Below are positions 12,067 through 24,048 of a stretch of DNA of 64,000 bases, piece by piece. Position numbers and translations under genes: made by a program. The DNA is from Pseudisothecium myosuroides (taxonomy: Eukaryota; Streptophyta; Bryopsida; Hypnales; Lembophyllaceae). Numbering within the stretch: the first letter of the stretch is position 1; every line of letters begins with the position of its first letter. Below the pieces are notes generated by a model. That model made no database searches and was not told where the DNA came from. It saw only the letters and a list, made by a program, of their open reading frames with translations. The DNA lies in contig OX637288.1 of assembly GCA_951799445.1 (NCBI GenBank), positions 28,685,288-28,749,287 on the forward strand, given 5' to 3'.

Positions 12067-13994
12067 CCCCTAAAGTCCCATTGTCCCCTTGGGGACAAAA
12101 TGGTTTTTGGATAGGCTCCTACAGTCTCAAACTTTTTGTGATTTTTTGAGAAATTTTGTGAAGATAAAAAAACACATTAGCTTTCCAAAAATATAATTAA
12201 TATTTCAATTATTGCCTAGGAGAAATAATTATGGCACAAAAAGCCAAAATTTTAGTTCAGTGGGTGGAAAATAACCTCAAAAAAACTAAATAGATGGTAT
12301 TTTTATCTACATGGAAAGCTTTGATGCATTCCATATTATGCAAAAATTATGGACAATCACGCTTTTAGAGCAATTAGAACATCTTCTTGAAAAAATAACT
12401 TCTAGGATTCCTTTCTAAATTCAATTTTTACAATTTTTCCAAAAAAAGGTTTTACAAGGTTAAAATCTCTTGCTAGAACAATCTCACTGTTGTGATTAGT
12501 GTTTTTTAATTCCATCTTAGAGCTATTAATGGTTTATTTTTCCCTTCAATCTTGAACCTACTTCTACTTAACAATTTTTTAATCAGTGAAAATGAAGCGT
12601 TTTATTTTGATTTTTTTCTTAGACTCTCAACTCAATTATTCATCATATAAAATTAGAAATTAGAAATCAATAGAGCAAAAAATTTAAGTGACACTACAAG
12701 AGAAAGGGGTGTTTTAAGTGAGTTTTTAAGTATAGTCCTAGACATATGATTTTAAGTAATGACCTTTAACCCCTAAAGGACCGGCATGCGTTTTTTGGCC
12801 GTATAGAAATTTTGGGCAGGTACGTGTGACTAGACATTTTCATATTTTAAGCTGAAATTAGAATAGAAGGTGGGGACAAGGAATATCTTTCATATGCACC
12901 AAATTTCAGCACATTTGGAAATAGGAGTCAAAAGTTATAGCCAAATATGTTACTTTTTTTCGTAACTGGGCAGTCCGGGCAGCAGAAAAAATTTGGCAAA
13001 AATTTGATATTTTTTTTTTTAATAATTTTTTTCTCATAGATTATATTTTTGTCTATCTAGAAAGCTTTGATTCATTTCATTTGGATTTGTTATGAGAAAG
13101 TTATGGACATTCTTGTTTTTTGGGCAGTTAGAGCATCTTCTTGAAAAAAATAACTTGTAGGATTCATTTCTGAATGCTATTTTTGCAATTTTTCAAAAAA
13201 AATAAATTCTCATGGTTTATTTTACTTGCTAGAACAATCTCACCATTGGGATTATTGCATTTTAATTCCATCTAAATATATGAATATTTTAGATTTTCCT
13301 TCTATCTCGTACCTACTTCTACTTAACAATTTTTTTAGGAATGATAATTAAGTTTTTTTGAATATTTTTTTTTTCCCTAGACTCTCAACTCAATTCTCCA
13401 CTATAAAGATTTGAAGCACAAAACTTTGTAGTGCAAAAATTTTAAGTTAAAAATGTTCAAAGTCAAAAAATCCAGTCCCGCAATGTGCTGAAATACTTGT
13501 TTTTTCCACTTTAAACGCAGATATCTTGCAATCTAAGCGGTCAAAAATTCTGAAATTTTTTCCACACATTCTCATACTAGTTAGGTGTAAGATCCTACGG
13601 TTAGATGTGCAAAAAAAACATTTTTCAAATTTTTTTACTCCTTGCTATAGAAATGGCAGTTTTGAGTGTTTTGGGGCAGAAAAAAGGCCTTGGGCCCTTA
13701 GGGGTTAAGGAGATTTTCAACAAAATTTTACTTAAAACTCATGAAGAAGGTTCAAAGCCAAAAAATGTAGTTGAACAAGGTGCAAAAAAGGTATTTCTTT
13801 TACTTTAAATGCAAATATCTTGCAATGTACATGGTCAAAGTTCTTGAAATTTCTTCCACACATTACTATAGTAATCTAGTACAAGATTCTAAAGTGAGAT
13901 AGGCAAAAAAACAATTCAATTTTTTTGCTCTTTCCTATAGAAATGGCAATTTTGAGTGTTTTTTGATGGAATAAAGATTGTTGAACTTTAGGGG
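12067..13994 (+). mobile_element. TTAA-family element interrupted by another copy
   Basis: The left end CCCCTAAAGTCCCATTG follows TCAA (decayed TTAA). The right end GAACTTTAGGGG precedes TTAA at 13995-13998. Subtracting the inner element and one TTAA leaves about 989 bp, close to the 910-935 bp of intact copies. Left and right arms match the respective arms of the copy at 40347-41267. A CACTACAAG string at 12692 inside it is unexplained. Confidence 0.75.
12770..13704 (+). mobile_element. TTAA-family element nested in a sibling copy
   Basis: TTAA flanks at 12766-12769 and 13705-13708. The left end CCCCTAAAGGACCGGC and right end GGGCCCTTAGGGG are inverted repeats. Length is 935 bp. The left arm resembles that of 38351-39273, with GGGCAGGTACGTGTGACTAG. 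The right arm resembles 40347-41267. Short frames near 13526-13808 recur in other copies with indels and are not taken as genes. Confidence 0.85.
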
Positions 13995-13998
13995 TTAA

Positions 13999-14725
13999 AA
14001 TAAAAATATTTAATAAATAAATCACAATGTAAAATATTAAAATAGAATAAAAATAAATATTCAAATTATATTATTTTTTCCAAAATACTATTTAAATATC
14101 AAAATATTTAATGTTTTATTATATTGTAATATATTATACTATTACACAATTATATAATAAATTCAATACCACTGTATTTGGCATTATTCAGAGATCACTG
14201 AAATTTAGGATTTTTCAAAATATTAACACTCTATACAAAATTTGTATAATTGTTTGCACATGGGGTTGGTTTAATTCCTTGCCAAATAAATTATTATCCT
14301 TAAAACAATGCAGTTGTATCATGAGGCAGTTCAACACTAAATGATTATCATATTCATTATCATATTCAAGGACGCATAGATGTATTCTTTGTTTCTACAA
14401 TTTATTTGAAAGTCATTCAATGAACATTTTTAGTCCTCAATGCCCTTATTGAGTTATAGTACATCCACCCCTTCACAACTTTGCACCCTAAAACACTCAT
14501 GAAATATAGAAAGGTTAGTTGTGCAAAATATACTAGAAACAACAGCATATATGAATGCAAATAACAACTTGAAATATATCATGTCGTTAAACTTCAAAAA
14601 TTAATGTTGTAATCGTCCAAACTTAAAAAAACCACCAAAAAAATTCTTAAAATGTTTAATTATAAGTGCTCCTACCTAAAGTCTATTATACCAAGTACGC
14701 AATGTCATGATCCCTATAACAACTC
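13999..14725. other. AT-rich gene-free stretch
   Basis: No credible coding frame. Phrases such as TTCTTTGTTTCTACAAT near 14387 recur near 43684, so part of it is a dispersed repeat. Confidence 0.45.
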
Positions 14726-14729
14726 CTAT

Positions 14730-16002
14730 TAGTGGGCGTTCTCCCTTACAAGGGCGCTACAACTCATTTCAATTTTGAAGTTGCTATCATATCAGCACAA
14801 GGGCACACGAGGTCATCTTTTTATTTGGGGATCTCGAATGAGACCTCGATTGTCACCTCGCTGTTTGCGCGCGCTGTCTTCACTAGAGTCGCATCGCTGC
14901 TGCTTCATGCACTTCACCAAGCTCTTGCTCTTTGGCGCTCGGATTTGTTGGTGCTCTCTCGATCGCCTTCTTTCCACACAGGTATCCGCTCTCATCACTT
15001 ACCTGCGTCGCAATCTGCGTCGCTGCGCTCGTCATTGTGGCCCTTGATCGAATTTCACTTGCGCCGCTAATTTTCTTGTGCGGCATTGCATTAAACTTCA
15101 CCTACTTACGTGTTTACCTGCGTTCAGCGTCTGACGGCATCGCATCCTTCCGCGGACCGAGTTTCAATTGATTTCAGGAGCAACTTTCGGGTCTCCATTG
15201 TAAGGTAATGGATTGTTTTCCACGGCTCTACTTGTAGTCTTTAATTTTCGTATGGATTGCGTTGAGTGTAGGCAGGAAGTTAAGTTTATTTCAGGTCGAA
15301 AGCCGTCTGGGAATTAGTCAATTTAAGTCTTGGAAGGGATCTTGTGCTGCCCCTTGATTGATTTTCCCTTTGTCTGGGAGAAATGCTTTCAAGATCTTAG
15401 TTAGTCATTTCGTGTTTTGTTAATTATGTTAGAAATGGTGAATTTGTGGTGAACACATTCTTGACTGAGGCGATGAGTCGTGTTAGCATTGGATTAGTGT
15501 CTGGGACAAGGAGCCGAGAAGTCTTCCGCCAACGGTCAGCATTGAGTCTAGGAAATGGCGACTTCTGAAAGAAGGAACGAATAATAATCACCTGAAAGGA
15601 AAATCAAGAGTGGCCATCAAACTTTGATTAGTTGAAGGCAGCTTGTGTTCAAGATAGCCGAATTGAAGCAATGTTCCTATTCGCACATTCGTTTTGGCTT
15701 GTTACCTCACCTGCGCACAGATTGCAAGCCTTCTTGAAACTCTTGTAATTTCCTCCGGCTAAAATGCGTGCTAGCTTACAATTACTTGGAATGCGCCGGG
15801 CTTGCTAATTTCCAATCGTCCAGGGATGCTTCCTTGCATGAACTGCTGTGTCTGCGCTTCTTGTACTTATTTTAAAATAGAAGACGCAATCATAAAATAT
15901 GACTTGATGAACAATTTTACCTGCTGGTTTTTATCAGGTGTTAACCGAACTCTTTAAAACACTGACGGTTAATTGCAAAGTTCAACGAGCAGCTATTTCG
16001 TG
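14730..16002 (+). promoter_or_regulatory. Upstream region and probable 5' UTR of the fasciclin gene
   Basis: Base composition shifts from AT-rich to balanced at about 14730. A plausible 5' UTR intron runs from a donor at 15205 (AAG|GTAATG) to an acceptor ending at 15937 (TTTTTATCAG). Overlapping open frames on both strands at 14732-15171 have no domain and are best read as leader or promoter sequence. The exact transcription start cannot be seen. Confidence 0.4.
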
Positions 16003-16782
16003 ATGGAGCCTTCGCAGAGTGTTGTGACAAGAGACGCTGTACTTATGTGGATACTTCTGGGGATGCTTATCTGCTGCGAGAATGCGTGCACAGTGACCGC
16101 TGCTTCGACGAAAGACGAATTCGAATTCGGTGGCGCGGCAGGAAAGTATAATGCGAACCATGCACCCGTGATATCACATCAGGGTCAGAGTCAGATGCAC
16201 CAAGCAGTGGTGCGGGCTTTGCGAATCGGGACGAACTACAGTACATTCGCAGCATTACTGGACAACATGACCGAGTCGGTCATCCGTCCGGGAATCACAG
16301 TCTTCGCGCCCTGCAACAAAGCTCTGTCCGACTTTCAAAAGACGAAGGCAGAAGAACGTCTGCAGGACGTTATAAGATTCCATATCATTACGGTCCCTAT
16401 GCCTTTCTCCAACCTCCTCCGGCTCGCAGTGGGAAGTCGATTGACGACGGACGTGTCGAACCATACGATTCAGGTCACGAATGTAACTGCAAGTGCTTAC
16501 GAAGTGGACGATGCAGTGATCGTTGACCCTGACCTTTATACGGATGCCACCATTGCAGTCCATGGAATTAATGCTGTATTCAATACCTCGAAAATCACCG
16601 AAGAGCCGCCGATAGTCTCTACTGGTGGTCTTCCATTCGTATTTGTTCCGCCCATTTTTCCGACACCTGCGGTTAGCCATGCTTTCAAAATTCCAAGTCA
16701 AGCGAAGGATGTCTCAGTATACCAAATTCTTATGACTTTTACTGTCCTGATTGTACTGAAGCTTACCTTGATCATGCCCTAG
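16003..16782 (+). CDS. Fasciclin (FAS1) domain cell-surface protein
   Basis: Intronless, 259 aa. The reading frame is open further upstream but without an ATG; the first in-frame ATG is at 16003. Residues 12-35 form a hydrophobic signal peptide. One FAS1 domain spans about 66-195: an H1-type box with TVFAPCNKAL at 99-108, a central FH pair at 126-127, and an H2-type box around IAVHGINAVF at 184-193. Five N-glycosylation sequons are visible (NYS, NMT, NHT, NVT, NTS). A Pro-rich stretch at 202-222 precedes a C-terminal hydrophobic tail at 239-258, as expected for a GPI anchor signal. By family knowledge such fasciclin-like proteins act at the plasma membrane and cell wall in adhesion. The arabinogalactan glycomodule is weak, so FAS1 protein is safer than FLA. 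The FAS1 assignment is firm; the biological role is inferred. Confidence 0.85.
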   Translation: MEPSQSVVTRDAVLMWILLGMLICCENACTVTAASTKDEFEFGGAAGKYNANHAPVISHQGQSQMHQAVVRALRIGTNYSTFAALLDNMTESVIRPGITVFAPCNKALSDFQKTKAEERLQDVIRFHIITVPMPFSNLLRLAVGSRLTTDVSNHTIQVTNVTASAYEVDDAVIVDPDLYTDATIAVHGINAVFNTSKITEEPPIVSTGGLPFVFVPPIFPTPAVSHAFKIPSQAKDVSVYQILMTFTVLIVLKLTLIMP

Positions 16783-17350
16783 ATGGCTCTCGATGGTCAC
16801 TGTCACCACATTCTGTTCCTTGCAGAACTCCAGTACCAGATTCACTGACCAGGGAGTGGCTCAGTCACCCTTCTGTTAGAACGAACAGTCCACTTTTCAG
16901 TTGAGCCTTTCTGCTACATAGCCTACTGATTTAGTCGTTCTGGACCGCAGCCCAAGTGTCTGAAGAACCAAGGAATTTTTGACGCCCTGCTCAAGAGTTT
17001 CAGCACTTGCAGCGGGACTTGCAGATCGACAGATTGCTTAGGGGCGTAGTCTTACTTAGCTTGCATTTCACTGAACATTGCTGCTCTCAATTCTGTCTCT
17101 TTGCTGTTTTAGTACACACATTTGAAGTTGAGAGGTATCTGATCATGTTTTTACGAATTTGATAGTACAAATCTTGAACCGAGTTGCCCTTGAGATTCTT
17201 GTATATTGATCTTTGATCAAAGCTGTCGTCCACTTCTCTCGTACGGAGAGCTCTTTTCGTAGCCTTACATAGGCTAAAGACATTAAATGAGTTAGGATAA
17301 TTTTACTTGAGGACGCCCAGGTACAACTCTTTCAGAACATTTGTAAGCAG
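16783..17350 (+). other. Probable 3' UTR and downstream region of the fasciclin gene
   Basis: Balanced-composition sequence after the stop codon with no further coding frame. It grades into AT-rich DNA near 17350. A poly(A) site cannot be fixed. Confidence 0.35.
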
Positions 17351-19070
17351 GTAAGGTTTTCTCCTATTCCTAACATTTGTAAAAGCGTACCCCTATTCTC
17401 AGAAATGCGTCCATGATCAATTTTGTGTGAAATGTAGAATATCTGAAGTTGTATGATTTAGAAATTATATAATTGTATATATGATCACATGTGCAGGTGT
17501 GCGGTGCCATGTACAATGAAACTTCAAGAAATTTGTTAGACCTTTGAATCATAACTTCTTTTGGAAAATTGTGATATCTGTTTGCCAGTGCACTAAAACT
17601 ACTTGCAACACTCAGGAGTCTATCAAATTCGCCCAGACTGAGTATGCTAATTTTCTCAAAGTGGTGGAAATAGATGCATCCATCTCAGAGCACTCTTCTA
17701 TGCAGTCGGAATTGGCCAAACTTGCAAAAATGAGAGAAAAGAAATTCCTAAAATTCTGCGTGAATAATATATTAACATCTGTCAAACCCGGATTTGAGGG
17801 CCGGTATGGATTTCGGCTACAATGCATTCACCTCGTGGAAAGAGGGGAGGCAAGTTTTCCAAATTTTGGAAAACTATTTCCAACATTAAATTTGAACTCT
17901 TTGGGTGCTTTCGTCTAGTTTGACAACAAGGCAAAGCTACTCTTAGAATGTTGATTCTCCCAACTCATGTGCATAAGCTTGTTGAAGTAAGGGAAATTGT
18001 TTTTTCTTGTAGGATACATGACAATTTTGTCATGCATGTATTCAATTTTGTGCAAAAGTAATATGTCTAGTTTCCTTAGTGGGTGTAATGCCATTGCTCA
18101 TGTGGTTGGTTTCAATTCTTATTAGTTCTTATAGCATATGTTTGAATTTCCTTTGAACCTAAAATTTGAAAATAAACAAAGGCTGGTGTCTGAAATTTCC
18201 AAACCACCTTTCTTCTAAATTTAAATGGGATCTTGAATAATGCAACATATTAGAAATTTGTATATAATTGAAAGGTGCCTAAAATCCCTTCAACCAAAAA
18301 TAATATCTTCAATTAAGTATTTCAATCACACACTTGTATCCCATAATAATACAAAGAGTGAACTCCAGGGCTCCAAGTACCGTATTTTGTCATTAACAAA
18401 GAATGTGCTTGTTTTTCATTTTCACCCAATTTCTTGAAACACATAATCTAAGAACATGTTTTTACTATAGCAAAAGAGTTTGAAATAATCTATCTTTGCT
18501 CAAATGTGTCATAAACATAACATTCACATTCATTAGCATGCATTGTCACTGCCTTGACTTTAGAGTGGATGGTGTGGATTATTCTACATCCAACAACCTT
18601 CATGCCCACTACCTTTCTTCTACTCATCACATTGAGCCTCCACCTGTCTATTCAGCTACTGATGAAGTACCATTGAATGTCAAATATTTTACACCATCTA
18701 TTGCAGAACCAATTCAGTTATAGTGTAACTATGCTATTGAATTTTATGAGTGTGGTCAACTAATAATGATAATTCAAAATTCAATCATTTATTTTGTCTT
18801 TCAAAGCACTGACAAGGAATATTTTCAACCATATCTTGATAAGTATTGATGTTTGCTTGGTAGAAAGCAAAGCCATCGCCCATAGTTAGTAGAGTGTATG
18901 ACTTGTTCCATGAATCACGTTTTGAACCAAACGAAGAGCATGTAGAGCATTTTTTTATTCACTCATATAATGCATGAAATTTCTTGAAGCTTCTTCAATG
19001 AATATTAATCGGATCAGGTATACTTATCACAAACATTCATAATCCATCCACTAGATGGTTCAACAATTAG
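17351..19070. other. Intergenic stretch without convincing gene
   Basis: Open frames at 17544-17918 and 18496-18723 (+) were examined. The first lacks an ATG at its start, and neither shows a domain or splice-supported extension. They may be remnants of coding DNA, but nothing identifies them. Confidence 0.4.
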
Positions 19071-19077
19071 GAATTAA

Positions 19078-19440
19078 TCCCTAAAGGATCCTACAAACAT
19101 TTTTTTGTCCTTTGGATGACTTTACCTAAAACTATAAGATAGAAAAAAATGTTTTTTCTTCCAATTTTTTTGGAAGTTGCTTGCAAATATTTTCAATGAA
19201 TAATATTGCAAACTCCATCATTATGGTATGAAAGACCATTCTAAAGAAGAAGATGCTTAATTCACGGATTACCTTGTACTGTATTTTGTCCATTTCCTAC
19301 CATTTATTCTTGATGTGAATTTTAGCCATACAAATGATATTTTAAAAGGTAAGAATTAATATATTATATTTCATCTATAGTTAACGTAAATATGACTAAT
19401 TTCTTCCAATTTTGATGAATATGATTTTTTTAATTTTGCA
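19078..19440 (+). repeat. Dispersed repeat family B, copy 2
   Basis: Begins TCCCTAAAGGATCC directly after TTAA (19074-19077), then follows the family B order seen at 36979 and 6640 (GGATGAC, AGGATGG-like block, CATTATGG, AAGAAGAAGATGCTTA). An internal deletion joins it to the block equivalent to 7595-7710. The TTAA plus CCCTAAAGGA start suggests family B is a longer relative of the TTAA elements. Confidence 0.55.
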
Positions 19441-19451
19441 TATCAGTAGAG

Positions 19452-19519
19452 TTAATCGTAAAGTGTGTGCAATGAAGGCTTAGGAGCTGGAATTTGGAAA
19501 AAACACAAGACCAAACTCC
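19452..19519 (+). repeat. Dispersed repeat family D fragment
   Basis: Matches one arm of the foldback at 60392-60830 (GTTAATCG, GTGTGTGCAATGA, GGAGCTGGA, CACAAGACCAAACTCC). It ends exactly where the TTAA element at 19524 begins. Confidence 0.55.
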
Positions 19520-19523
19520 TTAA

Positions 19524-20170
19524 CCCCTAAATGCCCAAGGCCCCTTTTGAACTTCTAGGAATTTGCTCTAAATTGAACAATAAGCCAACATTTTGATAAG
19601 TTGTATCAATTTTTTATGAATTGTAACCATACAAATTCAAACTAGACATGTTAGAAGTCACATAGGAAAAGAAAATACAACAATATCACTTTTGAATTCA
19701 AAGATTATAATGTTTGAATATGAGGGTGTTAAAACTGCGAAAGTGACTTGAAGTCTTTCAATCCTCTTTTCACATGCCAAATTTAAAAATTTGGGCAACA
19801 AAAAAATATGAGGTTAAAGGACCTAACATGCATAACCCCAATCAATTTACGGCTTCTCAAAATCTACTCTACAATTTTTTTAAATGAATTTCTAATGTGA
19901 TTTTTCCTCCAAGATCTAGTGTATTTGAGGCTCATTTCCAAGAGCCCTCAACACTACAAAAAGTCAAGATTGCAATGGGTATCCTTGCACAAAATCTTGA
20001 ATAGAAAAATCATAATTCATCTTTTTCAAAATCGGACTTTTGACGCTAAAACTAGACTTCAAAAAGATTTTTTCAAAATTATAAATTACTAAAAATAGCA
20101 ACTTGGTTAGATTTTATTTAACTTAAAATTTTTGTCAACATCCAAATCTGGTGCCTCGGGCATTTAGGGG
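19524..20170 (+). mobile_element. TTAA-family MITE (647 bp)
   Basis: TTAA at 19520-19523 and 20171-20174. The termini CCCCTAAATGCCCAAGGC and (inverse) CCCCTAAATGCCCGAGGC form a nearly perfect inverted repeat. No open frame. Its ends resemble the right end of the element at 50043-50940, marking a subfamily distinct from the CCCCTAAAGGACC type. Confidence 0.85.
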
Positions 20171-20174
20171 TTAA

Positions 20175-20579
20175 GTATGGCTTGAGCTCATTGAATTGGG
20201 TGCACCAAAATTGGTAGGCCAATGTCAGATTTCAATTAAATTTGTTTTATTAAATATATTTTTTTCAACAAATTACATTTGTTGGATTTTGAACAATCAG
20301 CCTCCAAGGGAATAGGCCCAGCCTCTAAATGTAAAGTGGTTTTGAAAATTTCAATCCCTCTCTCTCTTTTGTAGTTTTAATTGGCCCGACTTCTTGGCCT
20401 CAAGGCCTTTACATATGGAAAAATTGGCCCTTGTTATAATCTTATTCTAATGGGTTGTTGAGGATAACCTCCAGCTCAAAAGGGGCTGAAATTTTGTGCA
20501 ATTGGCTTGAAGGAGAATTGGCCCGGCCTCTAGTTGTAAAGCTGCCCTTATTATCTTTAGTTCAAACGCTTATTAGGAG
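20175..20579. other. Gene-free stretch with a direct repeat
   Basis: A segment near 20307 (AATAGGCCCAGCCTCTAAAT) recurs near 20518 as a diverged direct copy (TTGGCCCGGCCTCTAGTTGT). No gene is seen. Confidence 0.45.
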
Positions 20580-20583
20580 TTAA

Positions 20584-20805
20584 TCCTTAAAAGATGAAGT
20601 GGTGACCTTCAAAATCATCCTTTTGCATCACTATGTGAATCATTCGCTTAAAAAATTGCAAAAGCGCTCATTGGAAGTCAAGCTACTGTAGAAGATTTTT
20701 CCTTTTCACAACAAATTCTAAGGATGAATAGTTGCATTTCTGTTCTACACAATTTGATTCCCTCTCATCCATCGGCCATATAATGGCTGCATCGACGTTT
20801 AAGGG
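20584..20805. mobile_element. Possible short TTAA element in the RPS3A promoter
   Basis: TTAA at 20580-20583 precedes TCCTTAAAAGATG; GACGTTTAAGGG precedes TTAA at 20806-20809. The ends are imperfect inverted repeats of the family type. The insert ends about 70 bp upstream of the RPS3A TATA box. Weak match; a chance pair of TTAA sites cannot be excluded. Confidence 0.3.
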
Positions 20806-20877
20806 TTAAGGGTCAATATAATAATCGCACATGAGCAATGTCCGAAGAGGGTGCTGAGTTGGCACGGACGTGGACAA

Positions 20878-20925
20878 TATAAAGCCGTGCCATGGTAAGT
20901 GTGAACGGGTCGACGAATTAGGGTT
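20878..20925 (+). promoter_or_regulatory. RPS3A core promoter: TATA box and telo-box
   Basis: TATAAAG at 20878-20884 lies 162 bp before the start codon. TTAGGGTT at 20918-20925 is a telo-box (AAACCCTAA-type), an element known to be common near transcription starts of plant translation-machinery genes. A pyrimidine-rich CTCTCTTTTC follows near 20970 and may mark the leader. Confidence 0.6.
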
Positions 20926-21039
20926 CGGAGCTGGAGAGTTGCGGCTATGAGACACAGCCTGAATGTCTCAGACTCTCTTTTCAGACGCACCATCGCTCCG
21001 CAGCAGCTCCCCCGGAGCTCACGAGCTTGACCTGCAGCC

Positions 21040-22690
21040 ATGGCCGTCGGCAAGAACAAGCGCATTTCCAAGGGCAAAAAGGGTGGCAAGAAGAAAATGT
21101 ACGACATTCCCTCCCACACCTCTTTCAACCTAGCGGAGAGTATCTGGCTCCAAATGAAATGAAATGAGCTCACGCAATTTCCATTTTAGGGTTTCTGAAT
21201 TCCATCGTGATTTGCACTTCACTTGCTGATGCTGGTTTGCGGAATTGCAGTGTCGACCCTTTCTCGAAGAAGGACTGGTATGACATTAAGGCTCCCACCA
21301 CCTTCACGCAGAGGTCGTTGGGCAAGACGCTTGTCACCAGGACTCAAGGGACGAAGGTTAGTCTGTTTTAGGGTTTAGGTTCTACTGAGGGTTTTTTGTA
21401 TTTGAGGTTGAGGGAGAAAAAAAAATTCTCACTTGGTGATGTTCTGCGTCATTTGACGCGAGTGTGGTGGTTTTGGGTGGGTGGGTGTAACAGATTGCGT
21501 CCGATGGGTTGAAGGGACGGGTGTTCGAGGTCTCTCTGGCTGACTTGCAGCAGGATGAGGACCAGGCTTTCCGTAAGATCAAGCTCAGGGCTGAGGATGT
21601 GCAGGGCAAGAATGTCCTCACCAACTTCTGGGTACGTACAGCGGAAGGGGAATCTAGGGTTTAGCGGTCGTGGGGTGTATGGGACGGTTCTGTAGGCGCA
21701 ATTTTGAGGCGGAGAGTCTTATGGTATGCTGCGTGGGTGCAGGGCATGGACTTCACGACCGACAAGCTGCGGTCTCTGGTGCGTAAGTGGCAGAGTTTGA
21801 TCGAGGCTCATGTGGATGTGAAGACCACCGACAACTTCCAGATTCGCATGTTCTGCATTGCGTTCACGAAGAAGAGGCCGAACCAGATCAAGAAGACTTG
21901 CTATGCCCAGTCGAGCCAGATTCGTCAGGTTTGAACCAATCCTGTATTCTCTTAGATTGTATCTTGAGAACCGAAACTGTGCATTTTATTGGGGATGTAA
22001 ATCCCAACTAAACCCTAAACCCTAGTCTTGCACCACTAGACTAGATTAAGAACTCAAAGTCTTCTGGATTGAGTGCTCGTTATAATTTTCATCGGGAGAA
22101 GGGCAGGTAATCTAGTTAGTTGGTTTGAACCTCTTGCTTTGATGATGAACCTCGTTGCACACGTCATGCGAACGTATTATGCTGTTGCTGTTGCATTGAA
22201 ATTCTCACTTTGAACTACAGATTCGGCGCAAGATGCGAGAGATCATGGTGCGTGAAGCCCAGAGTTGCGACTTGAAGGAGTTGGTGGCGAAGTTAATTCC
22301 CGAGGTGGTTGGGAAGGAGATCGAGAAGGCCACGCAGGGCATCTACCCTCTCCAGAGCACTTTCATCCGGAAAGTGAAGATCCTCAAGGCCCCCAAGTTC
22401 GACCTCATGAAGTTGATGGAGGTTAGTTTCTAGTTATTGTATCCTAAGTGTTGTTCTTGAGCGCTTTGAAGGGTCTTTGCACTTGCATGAGTTGGTTGTG
22501 TGCAAGGTGCTGGTCGTGGATGCTTGTATGCGGAGAATGTATGTCTGATTGCGTCCTTGTTATCTCGATCATTTTTGGTTGACAGGTTCACGGGGACTAC
22601 AGCGAGGAAGTTGGTGCCAAGATTGAGAGGCCTGCTGGAGATGACGCTGAGGTTGCGGCTGCGGAGGCTGTGCCGGTGCCTGGGGCTTAG
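21040..22690 (+). CDS. RPS3A: 40S ribosomal protein S3a (eS1), six exons
   Basis: Exons 21040-21098, 21251-21356, 21494-21631, 21743-21928, 22221-22421 and 22586-22690 join to 795 bp (264 aa plus stop) with all phases consistent and GT-AG introns. The protein begins [19 protein letters not shown], continues with [15 protein letters not shown], and includes [15 protein letters not shown] and [17 protein letters not shown], the signature of eukaryotic S3a/eS1. Length equals the family norm of about 260-265 aa. It is a small-subunit component near the mRNA exit region, so cytosolic translation. The ATG is in strong context (GCCATGG). The C-terminus is Ala/Glu-rich, as usual in this family. A TATA box and telo-box lie upstream. 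No box C/D snoRNA was convincing in the introns. Confidence 0.95.
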
Positions 22691-24047
22691 ATTCTGATCA
22701 TTTGTTTGTGGAGTATGCAATTCTGCTTGTGAATTTGAAGGGAGTTCTCCATTAATTTGAATCTCACTGGAAGTTGATACGATTTTATGTCTTGGGGTGG
22801 GTGCCGTGTTAATTGAAGCGGGTGGTTATGAACATGCTTATCAATTGGGGATTTGTCCTCCGTTTTCTCCTGTGAATTGTATTTTAAATTGACAATCTTA
22901 GGCACATTTACCGCTTTGTGAGGCAATATTTTTACTATTTCAAGCACAATGCAAGGAATAACCAAAATATACGTATCAATATTTGAGTAATCACATTCTA
23001 TTGAAGGAATTTAACCTTGATAGAAATGATGAGATTTTCAAGTGCATTCAAGCAATGTCACCATTGTACTGTACACCATAATAGGTAGGTTTCCGTAACA
23101 CTTTGAAGGTCTAAGACCATAGGCTCCAAGGAAGATATTATCCTTTGATTGCACGAGGGACCAGGAAGACATCCCTTTTTAGATATCTAATTTTCTTTAA
23201 CCTGAGAAGATGGTGACAAAGTACCTTACTGATCTTGGCACTAGTTCCCTCCTATCCTTGGTTGACATTTATATATTCCGTTTTCCTAAGCTTCAATGTT
23301 ATTTTGTCTGCTTTATTGTCTACTTTGAAAGGCATGCATCTGAAAAATGTAGAGTTTTGCTAGATAGATGGTGCTCTCAGAAATTTTACCATTCATTAGA
23401 GGTATTTGAGAAGTCGTAATGCCTCTTTAATCCATATTGTGCACATCTCGACTCCTTTGGTTTGCATCAAAATTATTTTTCAACATTTTCTTTGAACTAA
23501 CAACTGAAAGTCACATATTCTCTACAAGAATTTGTCCTATAAACGAGTATGATATTAATCTAATCACACTATTTACAAAACAGAGAAACTAATGTAATCT
23601 AAAATATTAAAATTGGCATTCCTCAAACACCACCACCACTTTCCAAATATCTCAAATCCATTTGAAAATAGTGTCAACAGATCCTTTACAAGATTGTACA
23701 CTCTGCTACCCTGCTCAATCCTAATTACACACTCCCATGTCTGTCCAACCCAAAAAACTAGCTCATAAAATTCTTCACCCAACATTCAGATGCTCACACA
23801 ACTGAAGCATCCTCAAGGAATCAGAGTTTCAAACAGAAATTCCCGTCTCTAGGGCACTGATGAACTTGCCTAACATGGCGGATTTTCGGTGCTGACAACG
23901 CAATTTGCACACAACTCCAAGTCAAGACATGCGAGGGAGTCAAGTATTTTGCATAGTCTCGCAAATTTCAGTCTTGCAGTGGAGTCTCCGGTTCGGAGCA
24001 CTCCCACATTGCAAAAAAGTGGGTTGTGGGTTTTGTGGGTTTTAGAG
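22691..24047. other. Intergenic between RPS3A and the tweety-like gene
   Basis: RPS3A 3' UTR followed by unremarkable DNA. The two genes converge. Small frames at 23210-23419 (+) and 23573-23785 (-) have no domain. Confidence 0.4.
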
Positions 24048-24048
24048 T

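Noticed and set aside
12692..12710. CACTACAAGAG string resembling a CACTA left end
   Set aside because: No matching right terminus or 3-bp duplication was found, partly because the region is interrupted by a nested element.
13526..13808. Recurring peptide frame (RSKILKFFPH...) in several TTAA elements, also near 52151-52450 and 38997-39248
   Set aside because: The frame is shared only because the DNA is a repeat. Indels shift it between copies and no domain or start context is conserved, so it is not taken as transposase-derived coding sequence.
14732..15171. Overlapping open frames upstream of the fasciclin gene
   Set aside because: They occur on both strands in GC-balanced leader DNA, carry no domain and fit a promoter or 5' UTR better.
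17544..17918. 124-aa frame downstream of the fasciclin gene
   Set aside because: It starts with TTG rather than ATG, has no domain and no splice-supported extension.
22120..22200. TGATGATGA string in RPS3A intron 4 resembling a box C of a snoRNA
   Set aside because: No box D (CTGA) at a suitable distance and no terminal stem.
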